From Agelas oroides (taxonomy: Eukaryota > Porifera > Demospongiae > Agelasida > Agelasidae), in NCBI GenBank assembly GCA_949130485.1, contig OX422201.1, positions 1,180,016 to 1,244,015 of the forward strand: a stretch of DNA of 64,000 nt. Reading direction: 5' to 3'. Position 1 is the first letter of the stretch. The number at the start of each line of letters is the position of its first letter. This document shows, piece after piece, positions 34,093-45,567 of the stretch. The notes under the pieces are model-generated. The model was not told the DNA's origin. It searched no databases and was given only the letters and a program-made list of their open reading frames with translations. The position numbers were made by a program, and so were the translations under genes.

Positions 34093-34550
34093 AAAGGTAT
34101 GCCCACAGTGTAATACCGTAGTGCATGCAACGGAGTGCAATAGGTCTATGCGTCTGAGAAAGGTATGCCCACAGTGTAACACCGTAGTGCATGCAACGGA
34201 GTGCAATAGGCCCGGCCTGCCCTAATAGGTCTATGCGTCTGAGAAAGGTATGCCCACAGTGTAATACCGTGGTGCACGTCACAGTGAAGAGGTCAGTTTG
34301 TGACTGTGGCCATGCCTTCGCATCGAAGAAAGGAAAGCACGGTGTACTGCTGTTGGGGAGCCTGAGAACGCAATGAAACGTAAAAAAAGCCTTACTGTCT
34401 GAGGACGAGTTATTAGTGAGGAAAGAGAGAGACAAAGTCCGCGAAGTGAGTAAGAGAGCTCCTGAAACACGTGAGCAGACTTGATTGCACAGGCAAGAAC
34501 AGAACCGAACACATGGCAAGTATAAACACTTATCATCTAGCTTGCGCCGA
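34093..34550 (+). pseudogene. broken transposon ORF: zinc ribbon plus RASET-type repeats (Helitron-like N-terminus)
   Basis: Three tandem copies of a segment encoding about MRLRKVCPQCNTVVH start near 34096, 34168 and 34246. Only the last continues to C-D-C-G-H-A-F to complete a CxxC...CxCGH zinc ribbon, and it soon meets a stop. Frameshifted pieces downstream read like SEEE...RDK and SKRAPETREQT...HRQEQNRTEHMAS. Repeats of the form RASETxEQTxHRQxxxR preceded by this ribbon occur near the N terminus of Helitron Rep/helicase-type and related invertebrate proteins, from memory. The helicase part is absent. A better preserved copy is at 51878-52454. Confidence 0.55.
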
Positions 34551-34589
34551 GGGTTCTGCACTTCAGATGCTGTTCATTGTCTGTGTGTC

Positions 34590-34800
34590 TGTGTCCGTTT
34601 TCTCTATTCTGCCTTCTCGCGCTTTTAGGCGTCCAACGAGAGGTATCAGCGGCTACAGCACGGAAAATTCAGTAAAATTAAAAAGCCATTTTCTCTAAAA
34701 CTGCTTAGTTCTAAAGTTAGAAGCGTTATAAACTTACCGGCGCGACTAAGTCAGCCATTTTCTTTACGTGCAATGTTTCCGTATACCTCTCCGTAAACAC
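34590..34800. repeat. second copy of the 33120-33369 repeat
   Basis: TCCGTTTTCTCTATTCTGCC through TACCTCTCCGTAAACAC closely matches 33171-33369 plus 33980-33990. The two copies flank the broken Helitron-like ORF as direct repeats about 1.4 kb apart, and this copy lacks the MITE insertion. Confidence 0.75.
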
Positions 34801-34867
34801 CTACAGTACCGCAGCACTTATCAAAAAGTTCACCTGATTGGTCAGCTTGCTCGCCCACGCAATTGCG

Positions 34868-35352
34868 TATTGGCAGTATTAGAATAGGCAACACGAATAG
34901 GCAACACCAGTATTGGGAATAGGCAACACGAATAGGCAACACCAGCATTGGGAATAGGCAACACCAGTATTAGAATAGGCAACACCAGTATTGGGAATAG
35001 GCAACACCAGTATTAGAATAGGCAACACCAGTATTAGAATAGGCAACACCAGTATTGGGAATAGGCAACACGAATAGGCAACACCAGTATTAGAATAGGC
35101 AACACCAGTATTGGGAATAGGCAACACGAATAGGCAACACCAGTATTAGAATAGGCAACACCAGTATTAGAATAGGCAACACCAGTATTGGGAATAGGCA
35201 ACACGAATAGCCAACACCAGTATTAGAATAGGCAACACCAGTATTGGGAATAGGCAACACGAATAGGCAACACCAGTATTAGAATAGGCAACACCATTAT
35301 TAGAATAGGCAACACCATTATTAGAATCACTATGCAGTATTGGGAATAGGCA
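34868..35352. repeat. GGCAACACCAG minisatellite, locus 1
   Basis: Tandem units of 13, 21 and 22 bases built on AATAGGCAACAC followed by CAGTATTGGG, CAGTATTAG or G. The array follows the segment ACCTGATTGGTCAGCTTGCTCG, which also borders the third array at 51.7 kb. Confidence 0.95.
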
Positions 35353-35767
35353 ATACCAGTATTGGCCTGTGCCCACGTAAAATTCGCTGGTGCCCGGGTA
35401 AAAATAATGTGGAAATCTAAGGTCAAGTGGACGTGAAGCGAGCATACAGGTAAGACTGAATGAATGGTACTTGATTTCAGGTAGGAAAGCAATATTTGTA
35501 TACTTCGTACACGTTTTTAGGTAGATGAAACTCAGTGATTTTTCAGAGTGTATAATTTTTCTTGGCGGAGCGTGCCCCAGATTTCCTAGCAGATGCGTGT
35601 TACGCACGCACTGGGTGTGACCATGCTGTGACCATGCTGTGCCCACGTAACTTGCTCATCCTGGCTACACCACTGGTATTGGGAATAGGCAATAACAACA
35701 CTAAATTGGCAACACCAATGCAGTAGCTAACCAATTAATATTATACTGCTGCCTGTGGCTGTTATAT

Positions 35768-36068
35768 AGGGAGGTGGGTGGGGTGGATGGATGTTTAGAA
35801 TTTGGGTTAGAGTTATTGGTTAGGGTTGGGGTTAGGGTTAGGGTTAGGGTTAGGGTAGGGCTAGGGCTGCATGCATATGCCCACATAATACCTGGGGTTT
35901 GAGTTTCATCTACCTAAAAACATGTGTAGGAAGTATACAAATATTGCTTTCCTACCTCTGTAGGGAGGTGGGTGGGGTGGATGGATGTTTAGAATTTGGG
36001 TTAGAGTTATTGGTTAGGGTTAGGGTTAGGGTTAGGGTAGGGCTAGGGCTGCATGCATATGCCCAGGG
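35768..36068. repeat. duplicated segment containing interstitial telomere-type TTAGGG repeats
   Basis: A segment beginning GGGAGGTGGGTGGGGTGG and ending GGGCTGCATGCATATGCCCA occurs at about 35768-35883 and 35962-36065. Each contains degenerate then regular GGGTTA repeats (35820-35863 and 36012-36045). The intervening piece is related in inverted orientation to about 35470-35530. Confidence 0.85.
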
Positions 36069-36352
36069 GCTAAGAGTTTCATCGACCTATACTGAAAGCA
36101 TGCTATATACTTTTCTCCTTCTACACCTGAAATAGCATCATTTTTGGTCTTCAGTCTGTAATTATGGTGGGATGCTCCATTTTTGAGCCAGTATTAATTT
36201 CTAACAGCAGATATAATGACTCAAAAATCAAGCACAAATTAAAATTGTACTGTCAACTAGGGAGGTAGCTACTAGCTATGTGGTAAAATGAATTCAGCAA
36301 TGGTTAATATACACACTGTCATGCTAAAGAATATGACTAGCTATACCTGTTG

Positions 36353-39300
36353 TCACTGAAGGCAGTTGGCTGCTGTATGTCCACATTTGTGGCATGCAGT
36401 GCATACATAACAAAAACGGTGGTACACATCTCTACCTACAGTTTCTCCTGGTTCAGCTCTCCTTTGCATCTGCAACCACTGCTTATGAACAATCTGCAAG
36501 TTGTTCCAGTGGTCCATAAGGCGGTTGTAAAAAAAGTAGTGGTGAAGATTTTGTTGGTTGCTTGACTGCAGTCGTGTTGTTTTTATCTTCGAGTTCAACA
36601 CCTCTGATGTTACGCTTTGAAAGCCAACCAACTCTGGACACAGGTCTATACTATGGTATTTACAAGTCGCCTTCTTGTGGCCAGATGTTTTGTGACCATC
36701 GTGAAATCTGTCACCAACAATGTAACGGTTGACTTCATTTGTCAAGGGATGAACCATGCTGTGGGAGTAAGTGTGATCTCGCTTTGTGTCTTCTATGCTG
36801 CTGATGGTGTTGGCAGACAAGTTCATGGCAGTTTCAAATTCTGGGTGCTGAATCACCTATACAAATAAAAAGGCATAATGTGGAGTGCTGTAATAATTAT
36901 CGATGTGAATACAAACCTGTGGGTCATTCCGAGGATGTGGTTTTTGAAAGCATGCTCTTCTCTCTCCCCAAAGAGCATTGGCAAGCTTTGGATGACGGAC
37001 TTCTACATGAGCTGTAACATCACAGGCCATGTCAACAGCAAATACAACAGGCCAGTGCTTTGATGACAGCAGCAGGTCAACATGGTCTCTAGTGCTCTCC
37101 TTCTTCATGACATACTTTGCTGCTGATACAACCTACAGTATAAGGGTTTACATATTCAAAGCTAGCCAATCTGAATGTACATGTACTTTTCGTCACTTGG
37201 AGCTATAGCTATGGTTTTTAAGTATGAAAACTGAGGAAAATGAAACAGACAGACAAATCAACAACAGCATCATTGTTTTAATGCACCTGATGATGACAAT
37301 TTTTGAAGATCTTTCCACCAGAGCACTTTGGAACTGCATCAAAGGTGTGACACTCACTTTTTCCTTCGATGAGGTATGAGTACAATTGGTCCAAGTGTCT
37401 TAGTAGCTGTGGCTGGGGAGAAACATGACCTTTAGTCTGAAATGCTCCACTATGAATGTGCAGCGGCTTTATTAACTTCAAATGCAAGTCATCAGCTACA
37501 ATTACCTTTGTTGGTGCTACACAAGATGGCATCTCCACCTCTGCTGCTATGTGCTTCAATTCTGAAATTGTCAGCTTGTTTGACTCTAAAGGATTATATT
37601 TGCCCCTTCTAACAAGCTCTGCCAGCTTCTTAGGGCATCCAAATGGCTTGCCATTAGGGGGGTCAATGGTGGAAGAGGTCTTCAAATGCTCTGTGTTCAG
37701 GACAGTGGAGCTTCTGCAACTTGGTGGGATCCATGGTGCAATATCTGTAGCGCTCACTGGCTCAGGTGTTGCCGACTTGAAGACTGCTGCTTCCACTACT
37801 TTGCTGTCCACATACCCCCACCACTTTTCAACATCCACAACCCCCTCTGTAGCATCCATTTCGCTGGAAACTGGCCACACCACCTAAGAGGAAAAAGATA
37901 TCATGTAAACACTACAACATGTTTGAGTATGTAGCTATGCTGTAAAAATTTACCATGCTGTTTGTTAGTGGGGTACAGTTTTTACAGTTTCCATCTCCAC
38001 TTTCAAACAGCGGGCAGATACCGCATATCCCACAAATGCCCAAATCCCAGTCTCTGTCAGTCAAGGCCTCGAAAGCAAAGAAGCCATCGTACAACTTCTC
38101 CACTAAGTAGCGCACTTGCTCTTCTGGTAACTGAGGTGCATTGGGCATCTTTAGAGTGGAGCGAAACACAGCCTCAGCACAATTGCCAGGTGGTTCCCCC
38201 TTCTGGATATGTTCTCTCATCCTCAAGAGAATGTCAAGAGACACAAGGAGTTTGTTGCTGATGTTGAACACTCCTGTAGTGCATGAACACACAAAGTATA
38301 ATAGCCGTAGTAGAACAAAAGTTGTCAATGCACTGGGTAACTGATGGTGGTGATCTGTTTCAGTGTTGCTTTAGGTTAATGTTTCAACTAGTACTTTAGT
38401 TTAATTGACTATAGATTCAAAGTTGGTTTAGTTTTAGTTTTTATCTAAAAGGGGTTAGTGTTAGTACTTTGTTTTATTTAACTACCATTCTGAGTCAGGT
38501 TGATTTTAATTAGTTTAATTTTGGTTATATTAATTAATGGACAAAGACAGCATTAGTTTTAGTTATATGTAAACATAGTAGTATCAGTAAAACAACACTG
38601 ACCTGTTTCCCAGTCTCGAAAACTGTGCCTTGCCTTACAGCTAGGATTTTTGCATTGCTTTAGGAGTATTTCCACCTGAAGGAGAACTTCACTGCACAGC
38701 AACCAGGAATCTCCTCTGCTTCCAGGAAGGTGTGTTGGCCTTCCAAGGTCACTCTTGCAAATGACACACGCAGTGTCAGAAGGCTGATAGAGTGTATTCC
38801 ATACCTGTATATAATTGTGTGTGTAGAAGATGCATGTTGTGGGGGTGAAGTTTGTCCTTTGTTATGTACACATTTGTTGGCTAACTTTTTTTACGTACAT
38901 CACCGTTGATTGGTAGGCCCTTTCTTTGCAGAACCAAGTTTACATTCTTCTCCTGGATGATGGAGAGAAGAGGCTGGAGCTCTGCTTGGTTCTCTGGGAT
39001 CTTTTTGGTGTGCTTCAGCAAGATGTCAACGCTCTTCTGGAAACCAACTTTTGACCCACGACTGAGATTTGACGATGGCTCTCCTAGATGATAATGATAA
39101 TGTTGTATAGATTTTTTTTAACATAGGCCCATAACACATTAGGCATGTAATATTTCGTCAGGCATAAATAATATCACACTGCAAATCTGTGTATACCTGA
39201 GGTTTGTGGCTCACTAATGCCTGCCACCGTTTTCTTACTTGCTGTAGTGGCAGCTGATCGTGATGTCGTACCTGCAGTTATGACATTGTAATGTTAATAT

Positions 39301-40573
39301 GTAGCAAAAGAGTTACTATACAGTGAGTGTAATTGTATTTATACCTTCAGGCTGGAGTTGGTGCAAATACATGGAAAACTCTTGCTGGAGGTTCTCACGG
39401 GAAAGAAATGCCCACATGCAGATGTACAAGTGGATGCAGCGCTTGGTTGGTTTGGGTGCTGTTGTTGCAGAGGACAGCTTTTCTGCCTTAAACTGGGAAC
39501 ATTGGCAGTGGAAGTTGTTCTCACTGTCGAAGCGTACATGTAGGAGTTTCAGTGGTGTCTGAAAGCTTTTTGTGACAGTGCGGATGACAAAGGATTTCTC
39601 AGACACACGCTGAACGATTGCTGAGTGAGAACATGCCATTTCCTTCAGTGTCTGCTGTACGCTTGTGGGGAATGGAAAAGTGGACAGTGTTTCCACCTTC
39701 AATTCGAGTGGTAGTGACTGTGAGCTGCTTTGCATTGCCACTTTTGTGTGAAAACAGGGTGGATAGTGGGTATCTGAGTGTAAAGACCATTATGGATAGT
39801 AAATTTTGCATACTTATTTGTTTGCTGCTAGACACCTGTACATTATGTTTAAAACTATTTACAAAAATTTACCTCAGTCATCATGTTTGGATAATTACAG
39901 CTTGAAAAATACCACATATTAAGGTATGAAAGAAACTATACCACTCCTATGTGCTAATTCAATACCTGAAGTAATGTAAACGTGGCATCTCTGAGGTATA
40001 TGCATGTACTGATGATGAGCAAAAATCAACATAAGCTAAGCACTTTACTGATGATACTCGTACATATACATACAGTTAAAGTGTAAAGCAAAGTAGGGTC
40101 AAGTTAGACGTATATGGAGCATGCGCACACAGGCTGGAGAGCTCCACCTAGTAACTGTTGCAACGGTTACTAGGTGGAGCTCCCCAGCCTTGAATGAGCG
40201 CTAGTGGTGTTTTAGTGTAGAAAAATACATCATAACTCGTACCAGATTCCATTGACCGAATCCTTCCTTGCCGCACAACTTCGCAATCTTTGTTTGTACA
40301 CTTCCAAGTTCCGTCTACGCCCTTAGTTGCAAAACATCTGTAGTCTGGTCCCTGAGGGCGCACTCTGACGGATATAGCAGTTGCAATTTCTGCTTTCAAC
40401 TCTGCATCCAACAGGAGGGTGACATTGGAGCTATACTCTGGGATATGCTCTGGCTTTGTACGCTTTGTCTTCGTACCAAGTGGTTTTCCACATCCTTTAC
40501 AAACAAGTGCTCTATTTCCATTGCTGGTTCCACAACCTTCGCACAGAGACGAACCTCGCTTTACAGCAGCCAT
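36353..40573 (-). CDS. KDZ-type/HMGXB3-like transposase-related zinc protein
   Basis: Nine exons: 40573-40243, 39773-39345, 39271-39197, 39083-38899, 38804-38603, 38273-37954, 37883-37287, 37132-36917, 36856-36353. Phases agree and the total is exactly 953 codons (952 aa). Features in order: N-terminal zinc ribbon (CEGC...CKGCG, about aa 10-35); SWIM-like CxC...CxH (CQCSQF...RCIH, in exon 39773-39345); CVIC and CKNPSC pairs; a C-rich GICGICGIC cluster; a catalytic-looking region with AVDMACDVTAH, VGDRFHDGHK...C and TSEVLNSK (candidate D, D, E); and a C-terminal CCHC knuckle CTACHKCGHTAANC. The D-E residues and cysteine clusters recall Kyakuja-Dileera-Zisupton transposases and their relative HMGXB3. 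No HMG box is seen. It is probably nuclear and DNA-binding. Whether it is a mobile element or a domesticated gene is open; its intact frame suggests it is expressed. It is divergent with the ATPase gene at 41390. Confidence 0.8.
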
Positions 40574-41389
40574 AGCTGCTATTTGCACTACAGTGACCGT
40601 CACCCACTCTCGCTCTGCACTAGCATTCGCTGCATGCACTGCATGCACTGCACTGTTGCGTGGGAATGATGCTACGTAGCAACCATATATTGTGGCGCGC
40701 GCTAGTGCAGCTGCAAATAATGTTGCTTGGTTACATTTACTATACAGTGATCGTACATGCAGAGAAATCTCGAGTTGTGTGGCTGTAATGAAAATCGAAT
40801 TTACTACGATTGTGAGCGTTGTTTCTTTCACTTAATCTGTCGTCACTGAGAACCGGGTATGCAATAATCTGATAGCAGATATCCGTTATCCCATCGATAC
40901 ATGCATGAATGTTGTTGCACGGATAGCTAATATATAGCTAGCAAGTACAAGCGTACTATATATTATCAAGAGTTTATAACAGTAAGAGTGTGCAACTCCC
41001 ATATGGTTTCTATACCCGCTATCTGGATAGGATGACGTAGGCAATCTCCAGTGAATATGCTTAGCTGTGAAACACAGCACCAAAGAGGTGGGCTTTCACA
41101 TAGCTAATGTACACTAGCACCTAGAATGGCTTCATGTTAAGTACCTGATAAGCATATTCACTGCTGATTGTCTACGTCATCCTATCCAGATGGCGGGTGT
41201 AAAAACCATATGCATGGGAGTTGCACACTCTTACTGTTATGAATTCTTGATATTATCCATGATGATAGAAAGTATTTTTATATACACTCTACTTCTATAC
41301 TCCCGAGTCTGTTTACACCAACGTCTATAACTTTCTTGCATGCAGCTAGCTATACTTGTTGCATACTTAACTATACTTCGTTCCGTAGT
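40574..41389. promoter_or_regulatory. shared intergenic region of the divergent transposase-like/ATPase pair
   Basis: This 816-bp interval separates the two proposed start codons and must hold both promoters. It contains a large foldback at 40960-41257. The frame of the minus-strand gene remains open upstream of its first good ATG (to 40831), so an earlier start cannot be excluded. The chosen start places the zinc ribbon nine residues from the N terminus. Confidence 0.5.
40960..41257. mobile_element. foldback element between the divergent genes
   Basis: Arms of about 105 bases (40960-41064 and 41149-41257) are reverse complements with about 90% identity by eye. They include AACAGTAAGAGTGTGCAACT and GGATAGGATGACGTAG. 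The loop is about 85 bases. No terminal duplication was recognised. Confidence 0.8.
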
Positions 41390-44300
41390 ATGCCAAGCAC
41401 ATCTGTTGTCACAGAAGGAAATCAACTTTTCCGCTGCAATGACAAGACGGACGCAAAGGAGCCAGTTTCCAACTTTTCAATTTCGCTGTTGGGACCTGTG
41501 CATGTCAGTTCTGATGCTGGTGGCCCAGGGATACTTATGAGACTCCAGAGGTACCCGGACAACATGAAAGAGTAAGTTATACTAAGGACGAAACCGTTAG
41601 GTAGCAGCGTGTAGTGGCATCTTGCATGCACTCTGCAGGTTTAACTGGTTGCTATGTGATGGTATAATGTTGCTACTATGCGATTAACACTGTTGTACCA
41701 CAAACTATGCAAGTACCCCATTGCATTAACTAAGTCATGCAATCCATCTTAATTTTGTTTACTATATCCTGCTGTAGCTTTGTGGCATGCATGGAAGTAA
41801 ATTAGCGTTAAAATTTAGTGCAAATAATGTTTACCCCCAGATGAAATACTATACGTATATAGTTTAGTTTTTATGTAACACATAATTATCTACACTACAT
41901 TAAATAGCTGTCTATTCACACAGAGTTCTGTTTTGTCCAATGACGGAGCTCTCTGGCAATGTGAAACAATTCACGACATTTGCAAACCAGATTTTCCCAG
42001 GTGGTGCCTTGTTTCTGCTGCTTTCTGATAGTGAATTCAGGAAGTTCATGATGCAAATGTCAAGCAGAATGTTGGAGGAACAGCAGGAAGATAAGAAGGT
42101 GGCAGCAAGGCTTGTTGGGGAGAACAAGCATGAGGGAGAATCATTTTGGGTTTTCTCTGAGTCCATACAGTTTGCAGCAAATGGACTACCTTTGGAGGAG
42201 GGTCAGTCACCATTTTTGTGGCTGCGACGTCTGGTGAATGGCACCAACATCCTAATTGAGGAAACACTGGCATGCAAAGTGAGCACACCTCTAGATGGTG
42301 GTGAAAGTATCCTTCCCCTATGCCAAACCATTCAGCATTTCATGCCAGAGAACTTCATGCCAGCAATGGCAACAATTGCAGCATGCTTGATGGGTGCTAA
42401 CTATCTCAGTATTCTCAAGGTGTTTGGCTGCTGTGGAGTGCCAATGCTTACTGGAGCTCCTGGTTCTTGCAAATCTGAAGCAGCCAAGTGTGGGCTTGCC
42501 CTCTTTGGTGCTCATGAATCACACTGCTTCAACAACCAAAGCACCCCTTCATATCTTTTCAAGATTGTCAATAAGACCACCATCCCTGTGGTGATTGACG
42601 ACATCTCTGCAAAAGCTGCTGACACATGGGAAGAGTTGTTCATTGATGCCTACAATGGCACTAGTCGTGGCACTCGATCCTATGGAGTTGAATCGTTTTC
42701 AACCCTTCCTGTGGTCTCCTGCAACTGGAAACTAGGAGCTGAACGTCCACGAGCACATAGCCGAGCCATACACATTGGCTTTAATGAGCACACTGATGAG
42801 CCAGAGGCAAACCTTCTGTTTGAGAAAATGCAGCAAAGCAGGGATAGAGCTTCAGCATCCGTTGGTGAAGTGCTAAAGCTTGGGCAACAATTTTTAGCAC
42901 AGGAGACAAAGGAGCATATCAATACTGACATCAGTCCAGCAGTGTCCAGAATCCTAGCTAGCTTCACCACCCAAGCTCGATTTACCACCACCATGTCCAT
43001 CTTCATGTACTTTTTTTTGGAGGTAGGTAAAGTTGTGTGGGATTGATGGTGCAGTTTAATAAAAATTTTGCTTCTTCACAGTTTGCAGAACTTTGTGGGG
43101 GGTTACTATTCAGTGCAGAAGAATGCTGGGATTTTTTCGCTGAAAATATGGCTCCCTTCACCACAAGCAGCACCTCTGTGATGGAGGTGGAATCTAGCAA
43201 CTCTGATGAGAAGCTGGTGCAGTCATTCATGAGAGACCTCGCAAACTACATGCAGTCAATCAAGGCAACACAAAAGTATCTGGTTAGTTTCATCTGCAGT
43301 GGAATAGTTGACAGTTACAATAAAATAGTATTGTTCTTGAACAATGCAGGTACTCCAAATTGTAGCTGTGGACGTCCCAACCCATTCCCATCTGGGTGTG
43401 TGCCTAGCTGTTCGTGTTTCAGAAGCTGTTGCTCTACTAAACTCACACAACATTCCATCTGAGGGATCTGATTGTGAAAGGGTGAAGTACTCGAGCTATG
43501 AAATTGAGCACACCATTCTTGTTCATCGCATGGGAAAGAAATGCAAGCAGCGATTTCTGAAAGCAGACCGAAAAGATTCATACATTTCAAAATCCCGGCG
43601 TGGGTATGGAGGAAATGTTGCAGCACTGACGTGCATGACCATTGCACAGGAGCATATCCCAAGCGAAGTCATACAGCAATTTCGAGATGGTAAGAAATTC
43701 AGCTTGCTGTTTACGTATGTGTGTTGCTTGAATTTGTTAAATATGTAGTTCAATATTTCCACAGCTGTTTACCATGAAGTTCAAGATACCACATCAACAC
43801 ACCAGTCTTCATCACCTGGAGGTAAACCGATTGTTTGTAATGCATCATTATCATGTTGCAATGCAGGAAAGCAATTGACTCAGTTCCATGTTAATTGCAT
43901 ATGGCAACAATGGAAATAGGGGATACAAAGTTCAAACCTGTGCAGTCAAGCCTGAACAGATGCATTCACATTTGAGTCTTCACATATTCAGAACTACGCA
44001 TTGGAACCTCCAACCAGTCTCCACACCAAGGTGGTCTAAACACTCAGCATCGCAGCAAGCCCAACACAGCACGAGAGGGAAACCTGCCCAATACTTCAAG
44101 TGGAGGTGAGATTACACTTATGATGATAAGTATAATGTAGATACTTGTTCTTTATTTTACACAATATCACAGGTGGTGATGATTCAGGAGATGACTTTGA
44201 AAGCTGCAAAAGCAGTAAATTCATAATTTGTTTACTTGTTACAGCATTGACTCACTTCCATGTTAGTGGTTGCATACAAGTTGAGGACAACAATGTAAAT

Positions 44301-44517
44301 AGAGCATACAATGTTCATACCTGTGCCGTTAAGCCTGAACATATGCATGACTGTGTTATACACAAATAAGTCTGGCTGTAGAATATGCACAGCATTACCT
44401 ATAGTAAAGGCCTCTTTTTGTGTAGTGATAACTCAGCGGTGTTTTTGTAGTCATACAGATTCAGAAGTCCTCTCAGATGAAGAGCAGGGACCATTAAGAA
44501 AGCAGCCTCGGGTGTAA
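41390..44517 (+). CDS. P-loop ATPase of DUF927/SF3-helicase appearance
   Basis: Eight exons: 41390-41571, 41924-43022, 43082-43282, 43350-43689, 43765-43821, 43992-44105, 44173-44214, 44459-44517. Phases agree and the total is 698 codons (697 aa). An AATAAA follows 18 bases after the stop (44535-44540). The large second exon carries a Walker A-like GAPGSCKS, a Walker B-like IPVVIDDIS, a sensor-like LPVVSCNW, and RAHSRAIHIGF with a possible arginine finger. This order resembles DUF927 and other superfamily-3-like ATPases. The Gly before the Walker A lysine is Cys. The last exons encode a low-complexity Ser/Gln/Gly-rich tail. I do not recognise the full-length family. Role inferred: an ATP-driven DNA or assembly function, possibly with the divergent transposase-like protein. 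The first ATG is a choice; an acceptor just upstream is conceivable. Confidence 0.77.
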
Positions 44518-44534
44518 AGTTGATACTCTGTTAC

Positions 44535-44540
44535 AATAAA
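44535..44540 (+). promoter_or_regulatory. polyadenylation signal of the ATPase gene
   Basis: Canonical AATAAA 18 bases after the predicted stop codon, which supports the proposed last exon. Confidence 0.6.
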
Positions 44541-44670
44541 TGTATGGAAACACTCAAGTCTCATAATATGTCATATACACTCTCATGTTCCCTAATAATG
44601 TTTGAAGTGTATAGAAGTCACATGAAAAGCAAGGTAGCAAAGTCTAATAATGGATGTAAATATCAGATGC

Positions 44671-44960
44671 TAGTCTCGCAGGCCTGACCCACTTCTGCAT
44701 AATTCACTCTTGAATTACCTGTTGCGGAGTAAGCGTGCTCCCCGAGAAGTATAGTCAAAGTGTTTTTACAGCTTCTGCAGCAGCGGAAAAGATGCCCTAG
44801 CTCTTTTTCCCCGTTTTCAAGACTGCTATTGCTACTCAAACAGTCATGTAATGCATCATTCGACAAAACACTGCAATCTGATTGTACCGCACTGTACAGT
44901 GCGGCGGGACACGGCTTGTATACGCAGTTCACCAGACCCTTCCCTTCTTTTGCGAGACTA
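44671..44960. mobile_element. 290-bp MITE, TIR TAGTCTCGCA, 9-bp target duplication
   Basis: It starts TAGTCTCGCA and ends TGCGAGACTA. ATCAGATGC stands directly before (44662-44670) and directly after (44961-44969), a perfect 9-bp target duplication. A minus-strand frame runs through it (FRCCRSCKNTLTILL...), without recognised function. A one-ended copy (TAGTCTCGCAAGCC) is at about 58864. Confidence 0.85.
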
Positions 44961-44969
44961 ATCAGATGC

Positions 44970-45567
44970 CAATTCAAATTACTAAGATTAGTTGTAAAAG
45001 TAAATGCTAACAAAATTATGTTTCTTATACCCCTTGGTAGACAAGCTAATGGAGCTGAAATACTTCACCTCTAAAGTGGTTGTGTCTGGTCACTAAGTGG
45101 TTGGTAATTTGGATCAGGCATTGTTAAGACTGGTGTTGAAGTTGCCAGAAAATTATATCCTACAGTTTAGGTCAGTACCCCACTTGTAATTAGAACTTCC
45201 ATGCAAACGCTATATGAAAAGGCAATGTGGCAAGGCAAACAATAATAAGATCACTTACATGGATGGCAGACTTCTGAAATCATGATCTGTAGATTAGTCT
45301 GCATGGGAACAAGATTTGGAGGGACAGTCTCGTTCTACTGCACAGCATCCAAAAGAACCCTTCTAAAGTGATGCATGATGAGCACTGATCCTCCTGAGAT
45401 CATGTTTGTCAAGTTCTATTGTGAGAAATGTCTGCTGGCTATGGATAAATACATAATGGTAATACCCGCCCGCCCACATTGTGTGCAGGGAAAGCACCTG
45501 ATGAGAAACTAAAAATCAACGAATTTGGACCTAATAACCAGTGCATACCTCTAGATATAGCACATGG
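44970..45567. other. 600 bp without recognised features
   Basis: No coding signal, repeat or structure that I can support between the MITE and the left arm of the giant palindrome. Confidence 0.4.

Noticed and set aside
34751-35646. Minus-strand frames rich in LPI/VAYS repeats
   Set aside because: Minisatellite locus 1 in translation.
44663-45013. 116-codon minus-strand frame with Cys pairs
   Set aside because: It runs through the 290-bp MITE defined by its target duplication; no independent coding evidence.
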